Origin: Arthrobacter burdickii
Lineage (GTDB): Bacteria; Actinomycetota; Actinomycetes; Actinomycetales; Micrococcaceae
Length of the DNA stretch: 64,000 nt
Direction: 5' to 3'
Assembly: GCF_030433645.1 (NCBI RefSeq)
Contig: NZ_JAROCG010000002.1
Location: 372,001-436,000 of the forward strand
Below, piece by piece: positions 55,585 to 64,000 of the stretch (within the stretch, counting starts at the first letter, position 1; each line of letters opens with the position of its first letter). The notes below the pieces were generated by a model. That model was not told the origin of the DNA. It ran no database searches and worked only from the letters and a program-made list of their open reading frames with translations. Made by a program: the position numbers and the translations under genes.

Positions 55585-56724
55585 ATGAGTACCGAGAGGG
55601 CGGCTGCCCGGACCCCTGACAACGTGCTGGACCGCTTCCATGCCGTCATCCCCGCCGGAGGCACGGGCACGCGCCTCTGGCCGCTCTCGCGTGCGGCGGC
55701 GCCGAAGTTCCTCCACGACCTCACTGGATCGGGCAGCACCCTGATCCGCGCGACCTACGAACGCCTCCGTCCGCTGTGCGACGGCCGCATCATGGTCGTC
55801 ACCGGCATCGTGCACCGGCGCGCCGTCCTCGCGCAGCTTCCCGAGATCGAGGACCTGAACCTGGTGCTCGAGGCCGAGCCGAAGGATTCCGGGGCTGCGA
55901 TCGGACTCGCCGCAGCGATCCTGCACCAGCGGGACCCGGGCATCATCATGGGGTCCTTCGCCGCCGACCATGTGATCGCGCCGGTCGAGGAGTTCCAGGA
56001 TGTGGTGCGCGAGGCCATCCACACGGCCGCGCAGGGTTACATCGTGACCATCGGCATCAAGCCGACGCATGCCTCCACGGGCTTCGGCTACATCCGGGCG
56101 GGTGAGTCCCTCGCGGTCCAGGGGGCGCCCAGTGCCCACGCCGTCGTCGAGTTCGTGGAGAAGCCCTCGCAGGAGGTCGCCGACAGCTACCTCCAGGGCG
56201 GCAACTACTCATGGAACGCCGGGATGTTCGTCGCCCCGGTCGACCTGATGCTGAAGCACCTGTCCATCAACGAGCCTGAGCTCTACAGCGGGCTCATGGA
56301 GATCGCGGAGGCCTGGGACACGCCCCGCCGCGTCGAGGTCGCCCGCCGGGTCTGGCCCACCCTGCCCAAGATCGCCATCGACTACGCCGTCGCCGAGCCC
56401 GCAGCGGCTTCCGGCGACGTCGCGATGATCCCCGGCGACTTCAACTGGGACGACGTCGGGGACTTCGCCGCCATCGGCCGCCTGAACCCGGCGGAGGAGA
56501 ACAGCGAGCTCAGGGTGATGGGGGAGGGCGCCCGCGTGTTCTCCGAGAACGCCTCCGGCATCGTCGTCTCCGACACCAAGCGGGTCATCGCACTGATCGG
56601 CATCGACGACGTCGTCATCGTCGACACCCCGGACGCACTGCTCGTCACCACCAAGGAGCACGCCCAGGAAGTCAAGAAGGCCGTGGAACGGCTGCGCGCC
56701 AGCGGCGACACCGATGTCCTCTAG
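55585..56724 (+). CDS. manC: Mannose-1-phosphate guanylyltransferase
   Basis: Makes GDP-mannose from mannose-1-phosphate and GTP for glycan and mannolipid synthesis. The 379 residues hold the nucleotidyltransferase opening VIPAGGTGTRLWPLSR, SFAADHVIAPVEEF, the FVEKPSQEVADSYL box and NAGMFVAPVDLML. The long type with fused isomerase is about 470 residues, so this is the single-domain form. The ATG is 6 bases after TACCGT. Confidence 0.93.
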   Translation: MSTERAAARTPDNVLDRFHAVIPAGGTGTRLWPLSRAAAPKFLHDLTGSGSTLIRATYERLRPLCDGRIMVVTGIVHRRAVLAQLPEIEDLNLVLEAEPKDSGAAIGLAAAILHQRDPGIIMGSFAADHVIAPVEEFQDVVREAIHTAAQGYIVTIGIKPTHASTGFGYIRAGESLAVQGAPSAHAVVEFVEKPSQEVADSYLQGGNYSWNAGMFVAPVDLMLKHLSINEPELYSGLMEIAEAWDTPRRVEVARRVWPTLPKIAIDYAVAEPAAASGDVAMIPGDFNWDDVGDFAAIGRLNPAEENSELRVMGEGARVFSENASGIVVSDTKRVIALIGIDDVVIVDTPDALLVTTKEHAQEVKKAVERLRASGDTDVL

Positions 56725-56787
56725 CGCGCGTCCCTAGCACAATGACGTGTCGGCGTAGCGGTGGAAAGGCGACGGGCCCGCGGTCGG

Positions 56788-56793
56788 TACGCT
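56788..56793 (+). promoter_or_regulatory. -10 element, leaderless amidohydrolase mRNA
   Basis: TACGCT, six bases before the GTG at 56800. Confidence 0.5.
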
Positions 56794-56799
56794 GAGGGA

Positions 56800-58005
56800 G
56801 TGGAAACGTCCAGCAACCAGAGTCCGCCGGTCTCCCGTATCGGGGCAGCCCTCGCGCCGCTGCTCGGTGAGCTGACCGGGATCCGGCGCGAGATCCACCG
56901 GCACCCGGAACTGTCCTACAAGGAACACCGCACGACGGACCTGATCGTCGACAGGCTCGAGCGTGCGGGCCTCGCTCCCAAGCGCCTCGAGGGTACCGGT
57001 GCGTTCGTGGACATCGGCCAGGGGCCCCTCCGGATCGGCCTGCGCGCCGACATCGACGCCCTGCCCATCATCGAGGAGACGGGGCTTCCCTACGCGTCGG
57101 AGTCGACGGGCATCACCCACGCGTGCGGCCACGACATCCACACGACCGTCATGCTCGGCGTCGCGCTCGTGCTCGCGGACCTGAACTCCGACCTGCCGCT
57201 TCCCGGGACGGTGCGGATCATCTTCCAGCCCGCCGAGGAGATGATGCCCGGCGGAGCCATCGACGTCATCGCGCAGGGGGTCCTCACCGGCATCCCGAGG
57301 ATCCTGGCACTGCACTGCGACCCGAGGATCGACGTCGGGCTCGTCGGCACGCGCATCGGAGCCATCACCTCGGCATCCGACACCATCCGGGTCGAGCTCA
57401 GCGGACGCGGCGGCCACACCTCGCGCCCGCACCTGACCGAGGACCTCGTGTTCGCGCTCGCCGCCATCGCCGTGAACGTCCCGGCCGTCCTCTCACGCCG
57501 TATCGACGTCCGCAGCGCGGTGTCCGTGGTGTGGGGGCAGATCCATTCCGGCTCCGCGCCCAACGCCATTCCCGCCCACGGCTTCATGTCGGGGACGCTC
57601 CGCTGCCTGGACGGGGAGGCCTGGGAATCTGCGGGCGAGATGCTCGACCGCGCCGTGCGCGAGGTAGCGGCCCCCTTCGGTGTCGACGTGAAGCTGGAGC
57701 ATATCCGCGGGGTACCGCCGGTGGTGAACCAGGAGGCCGAGACGGGACTCCTCGAGGCCGCCGCACGCGCGGAACTCGGGTCGGAGGCCGTGGTCCTGAC
57801 CCCGCAGTCGATGGGCGGCGAGGACTTCGCCTGGATGACGCAGGAGGTGCCCGGCGCCATGATGCGGCTCGGGACACGCGCGCCCGGCGGGGAGACGTAC
57901 GACCTCCACCGCGGCGACTACGCGCCGGACGAGCGCGCCATCGAGAGCGGGATCCGCGTGATGACAGCCGCCGCACTGCAGGCCGTGCTCGGACGCCACT
58001 CCTGA
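56800..58005 (+). CDS. M20-family amidohydrolase
   Basis: A 401-residue zinc-dependent amidohydrolase of the M20D type. RREIHRHPELSYKEHRTTD near 30, GLRADIDALPIIEE, ACGHDIHTTVMLG near 106 and FQPAEEMMPGGA near 145 give the metal site. SMGGEDFAWMTQEVPGAMM is near the end. Members hydrolyse N-acyl amino acids, IAA-conjugates or peptides; the substrate is unknown. A GTG start is chosen by the TACGCT hexamer. Confidence 0.9.
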   Translation: METSSNQSPPVSRIGAALAPLLGELTGIRREIHRHPELSYKEHRTTDLIVDRLERAGLAPKRLEGTGAFVDIGQGPLRIGLRADIDALPIIEETGLPYASESTGITHACGHDIHTTVMLGVALVLADLNSDLPLPGTVRIIFQPAEEMMPGGAIDVIAQGVLTGIPRILALHCDPRIDVGLVGTRIGAITSASDTIRVELSGRGGHTSRPHLTEDLVFALAAIAVNVPAVLSRRIDVRSAVSVVWGQIHSGSAPNAIPAHGFMSGTLRCLDGEAWESAGEMLDRAVREVAAPFGVDVKLEHIRGVPPVVNQEAETGLLEAAARAELGSEAVVLTPQSMGGEDFAWMTQEVPGAMMRLGTRAPGGETYDLHRGDYAPDERAIESGIRVMTAAALQAVLGRHS

Positions 58006-58124
58006 ACCGGCCCGTCCGCCACCGGGGGTCGGTGCGGCTCGGGGAGGGTGCACCGGAGGATAACGAAATCCGAACGATCGGGCCGGGCCGGACCTCCGTG
58101 TAGTGCTCCCCGTCACCTAACCTC

Positions 58125-58130
58125 TAGGAT
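58125..58130 (+). promoter_or_regulatory. Probable -10 element of the nucleoside operon
   Basis: TAGGAT. RNA would start near 58137, leaving a leader of about 130 bases before the BMP gene with a GGAGG ribosome site. I did not recognise a riboswitch in it. Confidence 0.4.
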
Positions 58131-58265
58131 GTTCGCATACGTGCTGCACCGACGGTGTCGCGGCGCCACGGTCTTCCAGTGAAAACAGAGCCTCGGATCC
58201 ATCTGACCCGTGTTGGACACTCACTGGCATTCGTCCCCGTGGCGTATTTCTCTCCTGGAGGCATT

Positions 58266-59378
58266 TTGAAGAACTCACTGCGCAAATTTTCGCGCGGAAC
58301 AGGCCTGTCCGCCGCCGTTCTCGGCGTATCGGCCCTCGTCCTCTCCGGCTGCGGTGCGCCGCCTGCCGAGGATTCGGCCGGAGGTGGCGCGAGCGCCGAG
58401 GCGAACAGCGACTACCTGGGCTGCATCGTCTCCGACTCCGGTGGATTCGACGACCGCTCGTTCAACCAGTCCAGCTACGAGGGACTGAAGAAGGCCGAGG
58501 CGGACCTCGGCATCAAGATCAACCAGGCCGAGTCGCAGGCCGAGACCGACTTCGGCCCGAACGTCGACACGATGGTCCAGGGCGGCTGCAACCTGACGGT
58601 CACCGTCGGCTTCCTGCTCGCCGACACCACGAAGGCCGCCGCGGAGGCGAACCCGGAGTCCCACTTCGCGATCATCGACGACAACTCGATCGACCTGCCC
58701 AACGTCAAGCCGATCATCTACGACACGGCACAGGCCGCATTCCTCGCGGGCTACGCAGCCGCAGCGACCAGCGAGACCGGCAAGGTTGCCACCTACGGCG
58801 GTATCAACATCCCGACCGTCACCATCTTCATGGACGGCTTCGCCGAGGGTGTCGACCACTTCAACGAGGAGACCGGCGGCGACGTGCAGCTCCTCGGCTG
58901 GGACAAGGAGAGCCAGAACGGCACCTTCGTCGGCAACTTCGAGGACGCAGCCGCAGGCAAGACCAACACCCAGAACTTCATCAACGAGGGCGCCGACGTC
59001 ATCATGCCGGTGGCCGGCCCGGTCGGGTCCGGAACGCTCGACGCCGTCACCGAGGCCAACGCCGCCGGCAAGGACGTCAAGGCCGTCTGGGTCGACTCCG
59101 ACGGATACGAGACCGCCGGCAAGGCCGAGGAGTTCATCCTCACCTCCGTCATGAAGCTCATGGGCGGTGCCGTCGAGGACGTCGTCAGCGCCGATGTCGA
59201 GGGCACCTTCGACAGCACCCCGTACGTCGGCACCCTGGAGAACGGCGGTGTCGCACTGGCTCCGTTCCACGACCAGGAAGCCAACGTCCCCGCCGACCTG
59301 CAGACGAAGCTCGACGAGCTGAAGGACCAGATCATCTCCGGCGAGATCACGGTCGAATCCGCGGCCAGCCCGAAGTAG
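58266..59378 (+). CDS. BMP-family nucleoside-binding lipoprotein
   Basis: A 370-residue lipoprotein (lipobox LSGC near residue 24) that binds nucleosides for the ABC transporter. The mature part has the BMP family opening LGCIVSDSGGFDDRSFNQSS and a Gly/Asp-rich ligand region. VGFLLADTTKAAAEANPESH and DVIMPVAGPVGSGTLDAV mark the two lobes. It starts with TTG 5 bases after GGAGG; upstream open frame is not protein-like. It is the first gene of the uptake operon ending in cdd. Confidence 0.93.
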   Translation: MKNSLRKFSRGTGLSAAVLGVSALVLSGCGAPPAEDSAGGGASAEANSDYLGCIVSDSGGFDDRSFNQSSYEGLKKAEADLGIKINQAESQAETDFGPNVDTMVQGGCNLTVTVGFLLADTTKAAAEANPESHFAIIDDNSIDLPNVKPIIYDTAQAAFLAGYAAAATSETGKVATYGGINIPTVTIFMDGFAEGVDHFNEETGGDVQLLGWDKESQNGTFVGNFEDAAAGKTNTQNFINEGADVIMPVAGPVGSGTLDAVTEANAAGKDVKAVWVDSDGYETAGKAEEFILTSVMKLMGGAVEDVVSADVEGTFDSTPYVGTLENGGVALAPFHDQEANVPADLQTKLDELKDQIISGEITVESAASPK

Positions 59379-59393
59379 GCACCGCAGCACCAC

Positions 59394-59439
59394 CGAACCG
59401 CCTTTCTCCTGCGGATCCCCGCGGGAGGAAGGCGGTTCG
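59394..59439 (+). terminator. Hairpin after the BMP gene
   Basis: Twenty-one-base stem (two G-U pairs) beginning CGAACCGCCTTTCTCCTGCG around an ATCC loop. It sits 16 bases after the BMP stop and before the ATPase gene. It may be an attenuator that lets more binding protein than ATPase be made. Confidence 0.75.
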
Positions 59440-59528
59440 CGTTCGTCCCGGCTGCGTGCCCCGAAGCCGCAGCCGGTATCCTTGCCGGTGACTTCCACCG
59501 AAGACAACAGAACAGAACAGGCTGGGTT

Positions 59529-61073
59529 GTGAAACTCGAACTGATCGGCATCACGAAGCGCTTCGGATCGCTCGTTGCCAACGACTCCATCGACCTCGTC
59601 GTGGAACCGGGACAGGTCCACAGCCTGCTCGGTGAGAACGGGGCGGGCAAGTCCACCCTCATGAACGTGCTGTACGGACTGTACGACCCCACCGAGGGTG
59701 AGATCCGCGTCAACGACAAGCCGGTGACCTTCCGGGGCCCGGGGGACGCGATGGCCGCCGGGATCGGCATGGTGCACCAGCACTTCATGCTCGTGCCGGT
59801 CTTCACCGTCGCGGAGAACGTCGCCCTCGGCAATGAAGCCGTGAGGGGCGGCGGCATGCTGAACCTGCAGGAAACCCGCACCCGCATCCGCCGCATCTCG
59901 GACCAGTACGGGTTCGACGTCGACCCCGACGCCGTGGTCGAGGACCTCCCGGTCGGTGTGCAGCAGCGCGTCGAGATCATCAAGGCCCTCGTGCGCGACG
60001 CCGAGGTGCTGATCCTCGACGAGCCGACGGCCGTGCTGACGCCCAAGGAGACCGACGAACTGCTCGGGATCATGGCGCAGCTCACGGCGGACGGCAAGTC
60101 CATCGTCTTCATCTCGCACAAGCTCCGCGAGGTCAAGGCCGTGTCCGACGTCATCACGGTGATCCGTCGCGGCAAGGTCGTGGGGACCGCCGATCCCAGC
60201 GCGTCCACCACCGAACTCGCGTCCCTCATGGTGGGGCGCTCGGTCAGCCTGACGCTCGACAAGAAGCCGGCGACGCCGGGTGAGGTCACCTTCCGGGTCC
60301 GCGACCTCACCGTGCAGGCGGACAACGGCCAGCGCGTGGTGGACGGCCTGAGTTTCGACGTCGCGGAAGGCGAGATCCTCGCCGTCGCCGGTGTGCAGGG
60401 CAACGGCCAGACCGAACTGACCGAAGCCATCATGGGACTGCAGGACCACGTGACCGGATCGATCACCCTGGGCGGGAACGAGCTCGTCGGCCGCAAGGTC
60501 AAGGACGTCATCCGCGCCGGTGTCGGGTTCGTCCCCGAGGACCGCAGCGTCGAGGGTCTCGTCGGCACGTTCTCCGTGGCCGAGAACCTCATCCTGAACC
60601 GTTACGACGACGCCCCCTTCGCCCGGGGCCTGTCGATGTCCCAGGCGGCCATCGGGAAGAACGCCGACGAGAAGATCGCCGAGTACGACGTGCGCACGCA
60701 GTCGGCCTCCGCCGCCGCCGGCACGCTCTCGGGCGGCAACCAGCAGAAGGTCGTCATGGCCCGCGAGTTCTCGCGGCCGCTCAAGCTGTTCATCGCGTCG
60801 CAGCCCACGCGCGGTGTCGACGTCGGATCCATCGAATTCCTGCACCGCCGCATCGTCGCCGAGCGCGACGGCGGGACGCCGGTCATCATCGTCTCCACGG
60901 AACTCGACGAGGTCCTGGAACTGGCCGACCGCATCGCAGTGCTCTACCGCGGGCGCCTCATGGGCATCGTGCCCGGCACGGTCTCGCGCGATGTCCTCGG
61001 CCTCATGATGGCCGGCATGCCCGCCGACGAAGCGCTGGCGCAGGCCCACGACGTTCAAGGAGGAAACCTGTGA
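59529..61073 (+). CDS. Nucleoside ABC transporter ATPase, double domain
   Basis: A 514-residue ATPase with two fused nucleotide-binding domains, of the YufO/NupO type. Walker A is [11 protein letters not shown] near 34, then ILDEPTAVLTPKE. The second half has GVQGNGQTELTEAI and [12 protein letters not shown] near 415. The second Walker B lacks the usual Asp-Glu (IASQPTRGVDVG), as normal in this group. It starts with GTG. Its stop overlaps the permease GTG (GTGA). Confidence 0.93.
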   Translation: MKLELIGITKRFGSLVANDSIDLVVEPGQVHSLLGENGAGKSTLMNVLYGLYDPTEGEIRVNDKPVTFRGPGDAMAAGIGMVHQHFMLVPVFTVAENVALGNEAVRGGGMLNLQETRTRIRRISDQYGFDVDPDAVVEDLPVGVQQRVEIIKALVRDAEVLILDEPTAVLTPKETDELLGIMAQLTADGKSIVFISHKLREVKAVSDVITVIRRGKVVGTADPSASTTELASLMVGRSVSLTLDKKPATPGEVTFRVRDLTVQADNGQRVVDGLSFDVAEGEILAVAGVQGNGQTELTEAIMGLQDHVTGSITLGGNELVGRKVKDVIRAGVGFVPEDRSVEGLVGTFSVAENLILNRYDDAPFARGLSMSQAAIGKNADEKIAEYDVRTQSASAAAGTLSGGNQQKVVMAREFSRPLKLFIASQPTRGVDVGSIEFLHRRIVAERDGGTPVIIVSTELDEVLELADRIAVLYRGRLMGIVPGTVSRDVLGLMMAGMPADEALAQAHDVQGGNL

Positions 61074-62458
61074 CCCCGCAGGACGACCGGCCGGTACTCC
61101 CGGCTCCCGACGGCGGAGCTCCGCTGACCCGTCGGCAGGCGAAGGACACCGCGCGCCAGGACGAGGTACGCCTCGAGAACGCGGTGGAGACGGCCGGAGG
61201 GGAGCTCCCGCCGCCCGCCGTTCCGGCCTCGGCCGGCGCCGGCCCCGCGCCGGAATCGACGCTCCTGCAGCGCATCATGACGGGGAACGCGCTCGTCGCC
61301 TTCCTGTCCGTGGTGCTGTCCCTGGTCCTCGGCGGACTGCTCATCGCCCTGACCGATCCGAACGTCGCGCGGGCGTCGTCGTACTTCTTCGGCCGCCCCC
61401 AGGACACGCTCGGCGCGGCCTGGACAGCGGCGTCGGGTGCGTACATCGCGCTCTTCCAGGGCTCCGTCTTCAACGTCCGCGGGGGGTCCTTCTCCCAGAT
61501 GATCTACCCGCTGACGCAGACCCTGACCGTCGCGACCCCGCTCATCTGCGCGGGCCTCGGCGTGGCACTGGCCTTCCGGGCGGGCCTGTTCAACATCGGC
61601 GCGCAGGGCCAGATCCTGATCGGCGCCACCTTCGCCGGCTGGGTCGGCTTCACGCTGCACCTCCCGGCCGGCATCCACCTGCTGCTCGTGATCCTCGCGG
61701 GCATGGTGGGCGGCGCGGTGTGGGCCGGACTCGTAGGACTCCTCAAGGCCCGCACCGGCGCCCACGAGGTCATCCTCACGATCATGTTCAACTACATCGC
61801 GACCAACCTGGTCCTGTACTTCCTGAGCACCCCCGCGTTCCAGCGCCCGGGCTCCACGAACCCGATCAGCCCCCAGCTCGACGCGTCGGCCCTGTATCCG
61901 CCGCTCCTGGGGTCCGGCTTCCGCCTGCACTGGGGCTTCGTCGTCGCCGTCCTGGCCACCGTCTTCGTGTGGTGGCTGCTCAACCGCTCGACGGTGGGCT
62001 TCGAACTCCGGGCCGTCGGTGCCAACGCCAGTGCGGCCCGCACCGCGGGCGTGAACGTCAGCAAGGGCTACATCCTCGCCATGGCCATCGCGGGGGCGCT
62101 CGCAGGACTCGCCGGGGTCGCCCAGGTGTCGGGCACCGAGAAGGTCCTCACCTCGGGCGTGGCCGCGAGCTTCGGCTTCGACGCCATCACGGTCGCGCTC
62201 CTCGGGCGTTCCTCGCCCTGGGGCACGTTCGCGGCAGGCATCCTCTTCGGCGCGTTCCGGGCCGGGGGCGTCGCGATGCAGGCCTCAACGGGTACCAGCA
62301 TCGACATCGTCCTCGTGGTCCAGTCGCTCATCGTCCTCTTCATCGCAGCGCCGCCGCTCGTCCGCGCGCTGTTCCGCCTCCCGGCGCCCGGAGCCCCGCG
62401 CGCCGGCAAGGGCGGCACCACCACCCGCACGCCAGCCTCGACCGGAGCAGCAGCATGA
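61070..62458 (+). CDS. Nucleoside ABC transporter permease, first
   Basis: A 462-residue permease of the BmpC/YufP type. A hydrophilic N-terminus of about 70 residues is unusually long. Ten hydrophobic segments follow, with LAFRAGLFNIGAQGQILIGA near residue 168 and the NPA-free loop ELRAVGANASAARTAGVNVS near 307. It forms the channel with the next gene. The GTG overlaps the ATPase stop. Confidence 0.92.
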   Translation: MTPQDDRPVLPAPDGGAPLTRRQAKDTARQDEVRLENAVETAGGELPPPAVPASAGAGPAPESTLLQRIMTGNALVAFLSVVLSLVLGGLLIALTDPNVARASSYFFGRPQDTLGAAWTAASGAYIALFQGSVFNVRGGSFSQMIYPLTQTLTVATPLICAGLGVALAFRAGLFNIGAQGQILIGATFAGWVGFTLHLPAGIHLLLVILAGMVGGAVWAGLVGLLKARTGAHEVILTIMFNYIATNLVLYFLSTPAFQRPGSTNPISPQLDASALYPPLLGSGFRLHWGFVVAVLATVFVWWLLNRSTVGFELRAVGANASAARTAGVNVSKGYILAMAIAGALAGLAGVAQVSGTEKVLTSGVAASFGFDAITVALLGRSSPWGTFAAGILFGAFRAGGVAMQASTGTSIDIVLVVQSLIVLFIAAPPLVRALFRLPAPGAPRAGKGGTTTRTPASTGAAA

Positions 62459-63738
62459 GCACAGCAACCACCGCGCCCGCCCGCGGCACCGGCGACGCCA
62501 CCGTGCGGAGCTGGAAGAACCCGATCATCCTCTCCGTCGTCGCCCTCTTCGCGCTCCTCGTGTTCGCGCTCGGGGCACCGGGCAACGACGTCACCTTCCG
62601 GCTGTCCGAGGAGAACGATCCGATCGTCCTGCCGTCGATCGTGGTGTCCGCACCGCTGATCGGGTGGCTCGCGGCGATCGCCATGATCGCCCTCGCCGTC
62701 CTCGCGATCCTGCGTACCCGCGCCGGGCGGAAGGTCCCCACCTGGGTACCGGCCGTCTTCGCGGTCCTGTTCCTCATCGCGTTCCTGACCTGGGTCGTGG
62801 GCAGCGCCCGCACTCCGAACGTCGCCCTCTACGGGCTGCTCGCGGGCTCCGTCACGCTGGCCGTACCGCTGATCTTCGGCTCGCTCTCGGGCGTCCTCTG
62901 CGAGCGGTCCGGCGTCGTCAACATCGCCATCGAGGGCCAGCTGCTCTTCGGCGCCTTCGCGGCGGCCGTCGCGGCGTCGCTGTCCGGCAGTGCGTTCGTC
63001 GGCCTGCTCGCCGCCGCCGTCGCGGGTGTCCTGGTGTCGCTCGTCCTCGCCGTCTTCAGCATCCGCTACGTCGTGAACCAGGTGATCGTCGGCGTCGTGC
63101 TCAACGTGCTGGTCTCCGGCCTCACGGGCTTCCTGTTCTCCGCCGTCCTCAGCGAGGACTCCGAGCGCTGGAACTCGCCGCCGCGGCTGCCCGTGATCGA
63201 GATCCCGCTCCTCGCGGACATCCCGGTGATCGGCCCGATCCTCTTCCAGCAGACCATCGTGGGCTACCTCATGTACGTCGCGGTCGCCGTCATCTACGTG
63301 GCCCTGTACCACTCACGCTGGGGCCTGCGGACCCGCGCCGTCGGCGAGCACCCGAAGGCCGCCGACACCCTCGGTGTGAACGTCAACCGGATGCGCTTCC
63401 TCAACGTGCTCCTCGCGGGAGTCGTGGCAGGCGTCGGAGGGTCCTTCTTCACGCTCGTGGCCGTCTCGGGCTTCGGCCGGGACATGACGGCGGGCCAGGG
63501 CTACATCGCGCTGGCGGCACTCATCTTCGGCCGCTGGAACCCCATCGGAGCGTTTTTCGCGGCACTGCTGTTCGGCTTCGCGACGAACCTCTCGAACGTG
63601 CTGAGCCTCCTCGGCACGCCGGTGCCGGACCAGTTCCTGCGCATGCTGCCCTACGTGGTCACGGTCTTCGCGGTCGCCGGCCTCGTGGGCCGGTCGAGGG
63701 CACCGGGAGCCAGCGGCATCCCGTACATCAAGGGTTAG
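62455..63738 (+). CDS. Nucleoside ABC transporter permease, second
   Basis: A 427-residue permease (YufQ type) with about ten hydrophobic segments. GVLCERSGVVNIAIEGQLLF near residue 146 and TRAVGEHPKAADTLGVNV near 290 are diagnostic. The ATG overlaps the previous stop and has GGAG 7 bases upstream. cdd starts 7 bases after its stop. Confidence 0.92.
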   Translation: MSTATTAPARGTGDATVRSWKNPIILSVVALFALLVFALGAPGNDVTFRLSEENDPIVLPSIVVSAPLIGWLAAIAMIALAVLAILRTRAGRKVPTWVPAVFAVLFLIAFLTWVVGSARTPNVALYGLLAGSVTLAVPLIFGSLSGVLCERSGVVNIAIEGQLLFGAFAAAVAASLSGSAFVGLLAAAVAGVLVSLVLAVFSIRYVVNQVIVGVVLNVLVSGLTGFLFSAVLSEDSERWNSPPRLPVIEIPLLADIPVIGPILFQQTIVGYLMYVAVAVIYVALYHSRWGLRTRAVGEHPKAADTLGVNVNRMRFLNVLLAGVVAGVGGSFFTLVAVSGFGRDMTAGQGYIALAALIFGRWNPIGAFFAALLFGFATNLSNVLSLLGTPVPDQFLRMLPYVVTVFAVAGLVGRSRAPGASGIPYIKG

Positions 63739-63745
63739 GACCATC

Positions 63746-64000
63746 ATGAGCGAGAACGACATCCCCTGGGACGACCTCACCGCCACGGCGAGGGAGGCCA
63801 TGACCAGGGCCTACGTGCCCTATTCGAAGTTCCCCGTCGGGGTGGCGGCGCTGATCGACGACGGCCGGATCATCTCCGGCTGCAACGTCGAGAACGCCTC
63901 CTACGGCCTGACGCTGTGCGCCGAGTGCGCCCTCGTCAGCGCCCTGGCGATGAGCGGAGGCGGGCGCATCCGTGCCTTCGCCTGCGTCGACGGTGAGGGC
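63746..64000 (+). CDS. cdd: Cytidine deaminase (cut by window edge)
   Basis: Zinc enzyme that converts cytidine and deoxycytidine to uridine forms. The 85 codons seen include AYVPYSKFPVGVAALIDDGR and CNVENASYGLTLCAECALVS, in which the CAE motif gives the first zinc Cys and catalytic Glu. The PCGxCRQ motif lies beyond the window. AGGA lies before the ATG. It completes a nucleoside uptake and salvage operon. Confidence 0.95.
   Translation, partial: MSENDIPWDDLTATAREAMTRAYVPYSKFPVGVAALIDDGRIISGCNVENASYGLTLCAECALVSALAMSGGGRIRAFACVDGEG

Noticed and set aside
58137..58265. Purine riboswitch in the leader of the nucleoside operon
   Set aside because: I could not find the conserved loops of known purine, PRPP or guanidine classes; only small hairpins are visible.
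58275..61058. 927-codon minus-strand frame opposite the nucleoside operon
   Set aside because: Same antisense effect. It is rich in Val, Gly, Asp, Arg and His without any motif, and covers two clear genes.

Overview
The window is high-GC DNA from an actinobacterium of the Micrococcaceae, most likely Arthrobacter or a close relative. This rests on the overall coding style, the monomeric NADP isocitrate dehydrogenase, the DUF6350-purN...purH order, the DUF6318 lipoprotein, the sdhCDAB layout and chaplin and class F sortase proteins. No taxonomy search could be run. It is ordinary chromosome densely packed with genes. I saw no rRNA, tRNA, transposase, phage module or CRISPR array.

Layout. 1-10 kb: glutaminase (cut by the window edge), a pentapeptide-repeat protein, a CPBP protease, a DUF1275 membrane protein, a gamma-glutamyltransferase with its own GntR regulator, a phospholipase D/cardiolipin synthase-like protein, an MBL hydrolase and a SRAP protein. 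10-18 kb: a DoxX-like protein, a metallophosphoesterase, an MSMEG_6728-type protein, a Stealth sugar-phosphate transferase, an ion channel, DUF1684, TauE and DUF6350. 18-28 kb: purN, corA, a DUF6318 lipoprotein, an MFS transporter, a DUF559-type gene framed by two 57-bp palindromes, purH and icd. 27.7-31 kb: two cell-surface genes, the second encoding six chaplin-like repeats, a Pro-Thr stalk and an LAxTG sorting signal. 31-38 kb: an oxidoreductase and a ROK-regulated sugar ABC system (mmsA-mmsB-chvE type). 37.7-43 kb: a gamma carbonic anhydrase, then one-carbon metabolism: purU, and glyA-folD under a ZTP (pfl) riboswitch. 43-47.3 kb: an ABC exporter, then a CHRD surface protein and the class F sortase that probably anchors it. 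48-51.5 kb: xth, trpS, a 2'-5' RNA ligase-like gene and a YihY-family gene. 51.7-55.2 kb: sdhCDAB. 55.6-64 kb: manC, an M20 amidohydrolase, then a nucleoside uptake operon (BMP lipoprotein, ATPase, two permeases) leading into cdd, which runs off the window.

How the genes fit together. Purine and one-carbon metabolism recurs: purN, purH, purU, glyA and folD supply or use formyl- and methylene-tetrahydrofolate, and the ZTP riboswitch senses the purine intermediate AICAR/ZTP that accumulates when formyl-folate runs short. The distal operon imports nucleosides and deaminates cytidine. Surface display is a second theme: an LAxTG chaplin-like protein, and a CHRD protein with a MPSGGADTG tail ten bases from a class F sortase.

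Regulation. At least twelve genes begin 6-7 bases after a TANNNT -10 hexamer, so their mRNAs are probably leaderless. Several strong hairpin terminators separate transcription units. The most unusual observations are the probable AUU start of the Stealth gene, the multi-chaplin protein, the twin palindromes around the DUF559-type gene, the symmetric divergent purN promoter with a six-codon leader, and a small Cys/His-rich ORF between glyA and folD.
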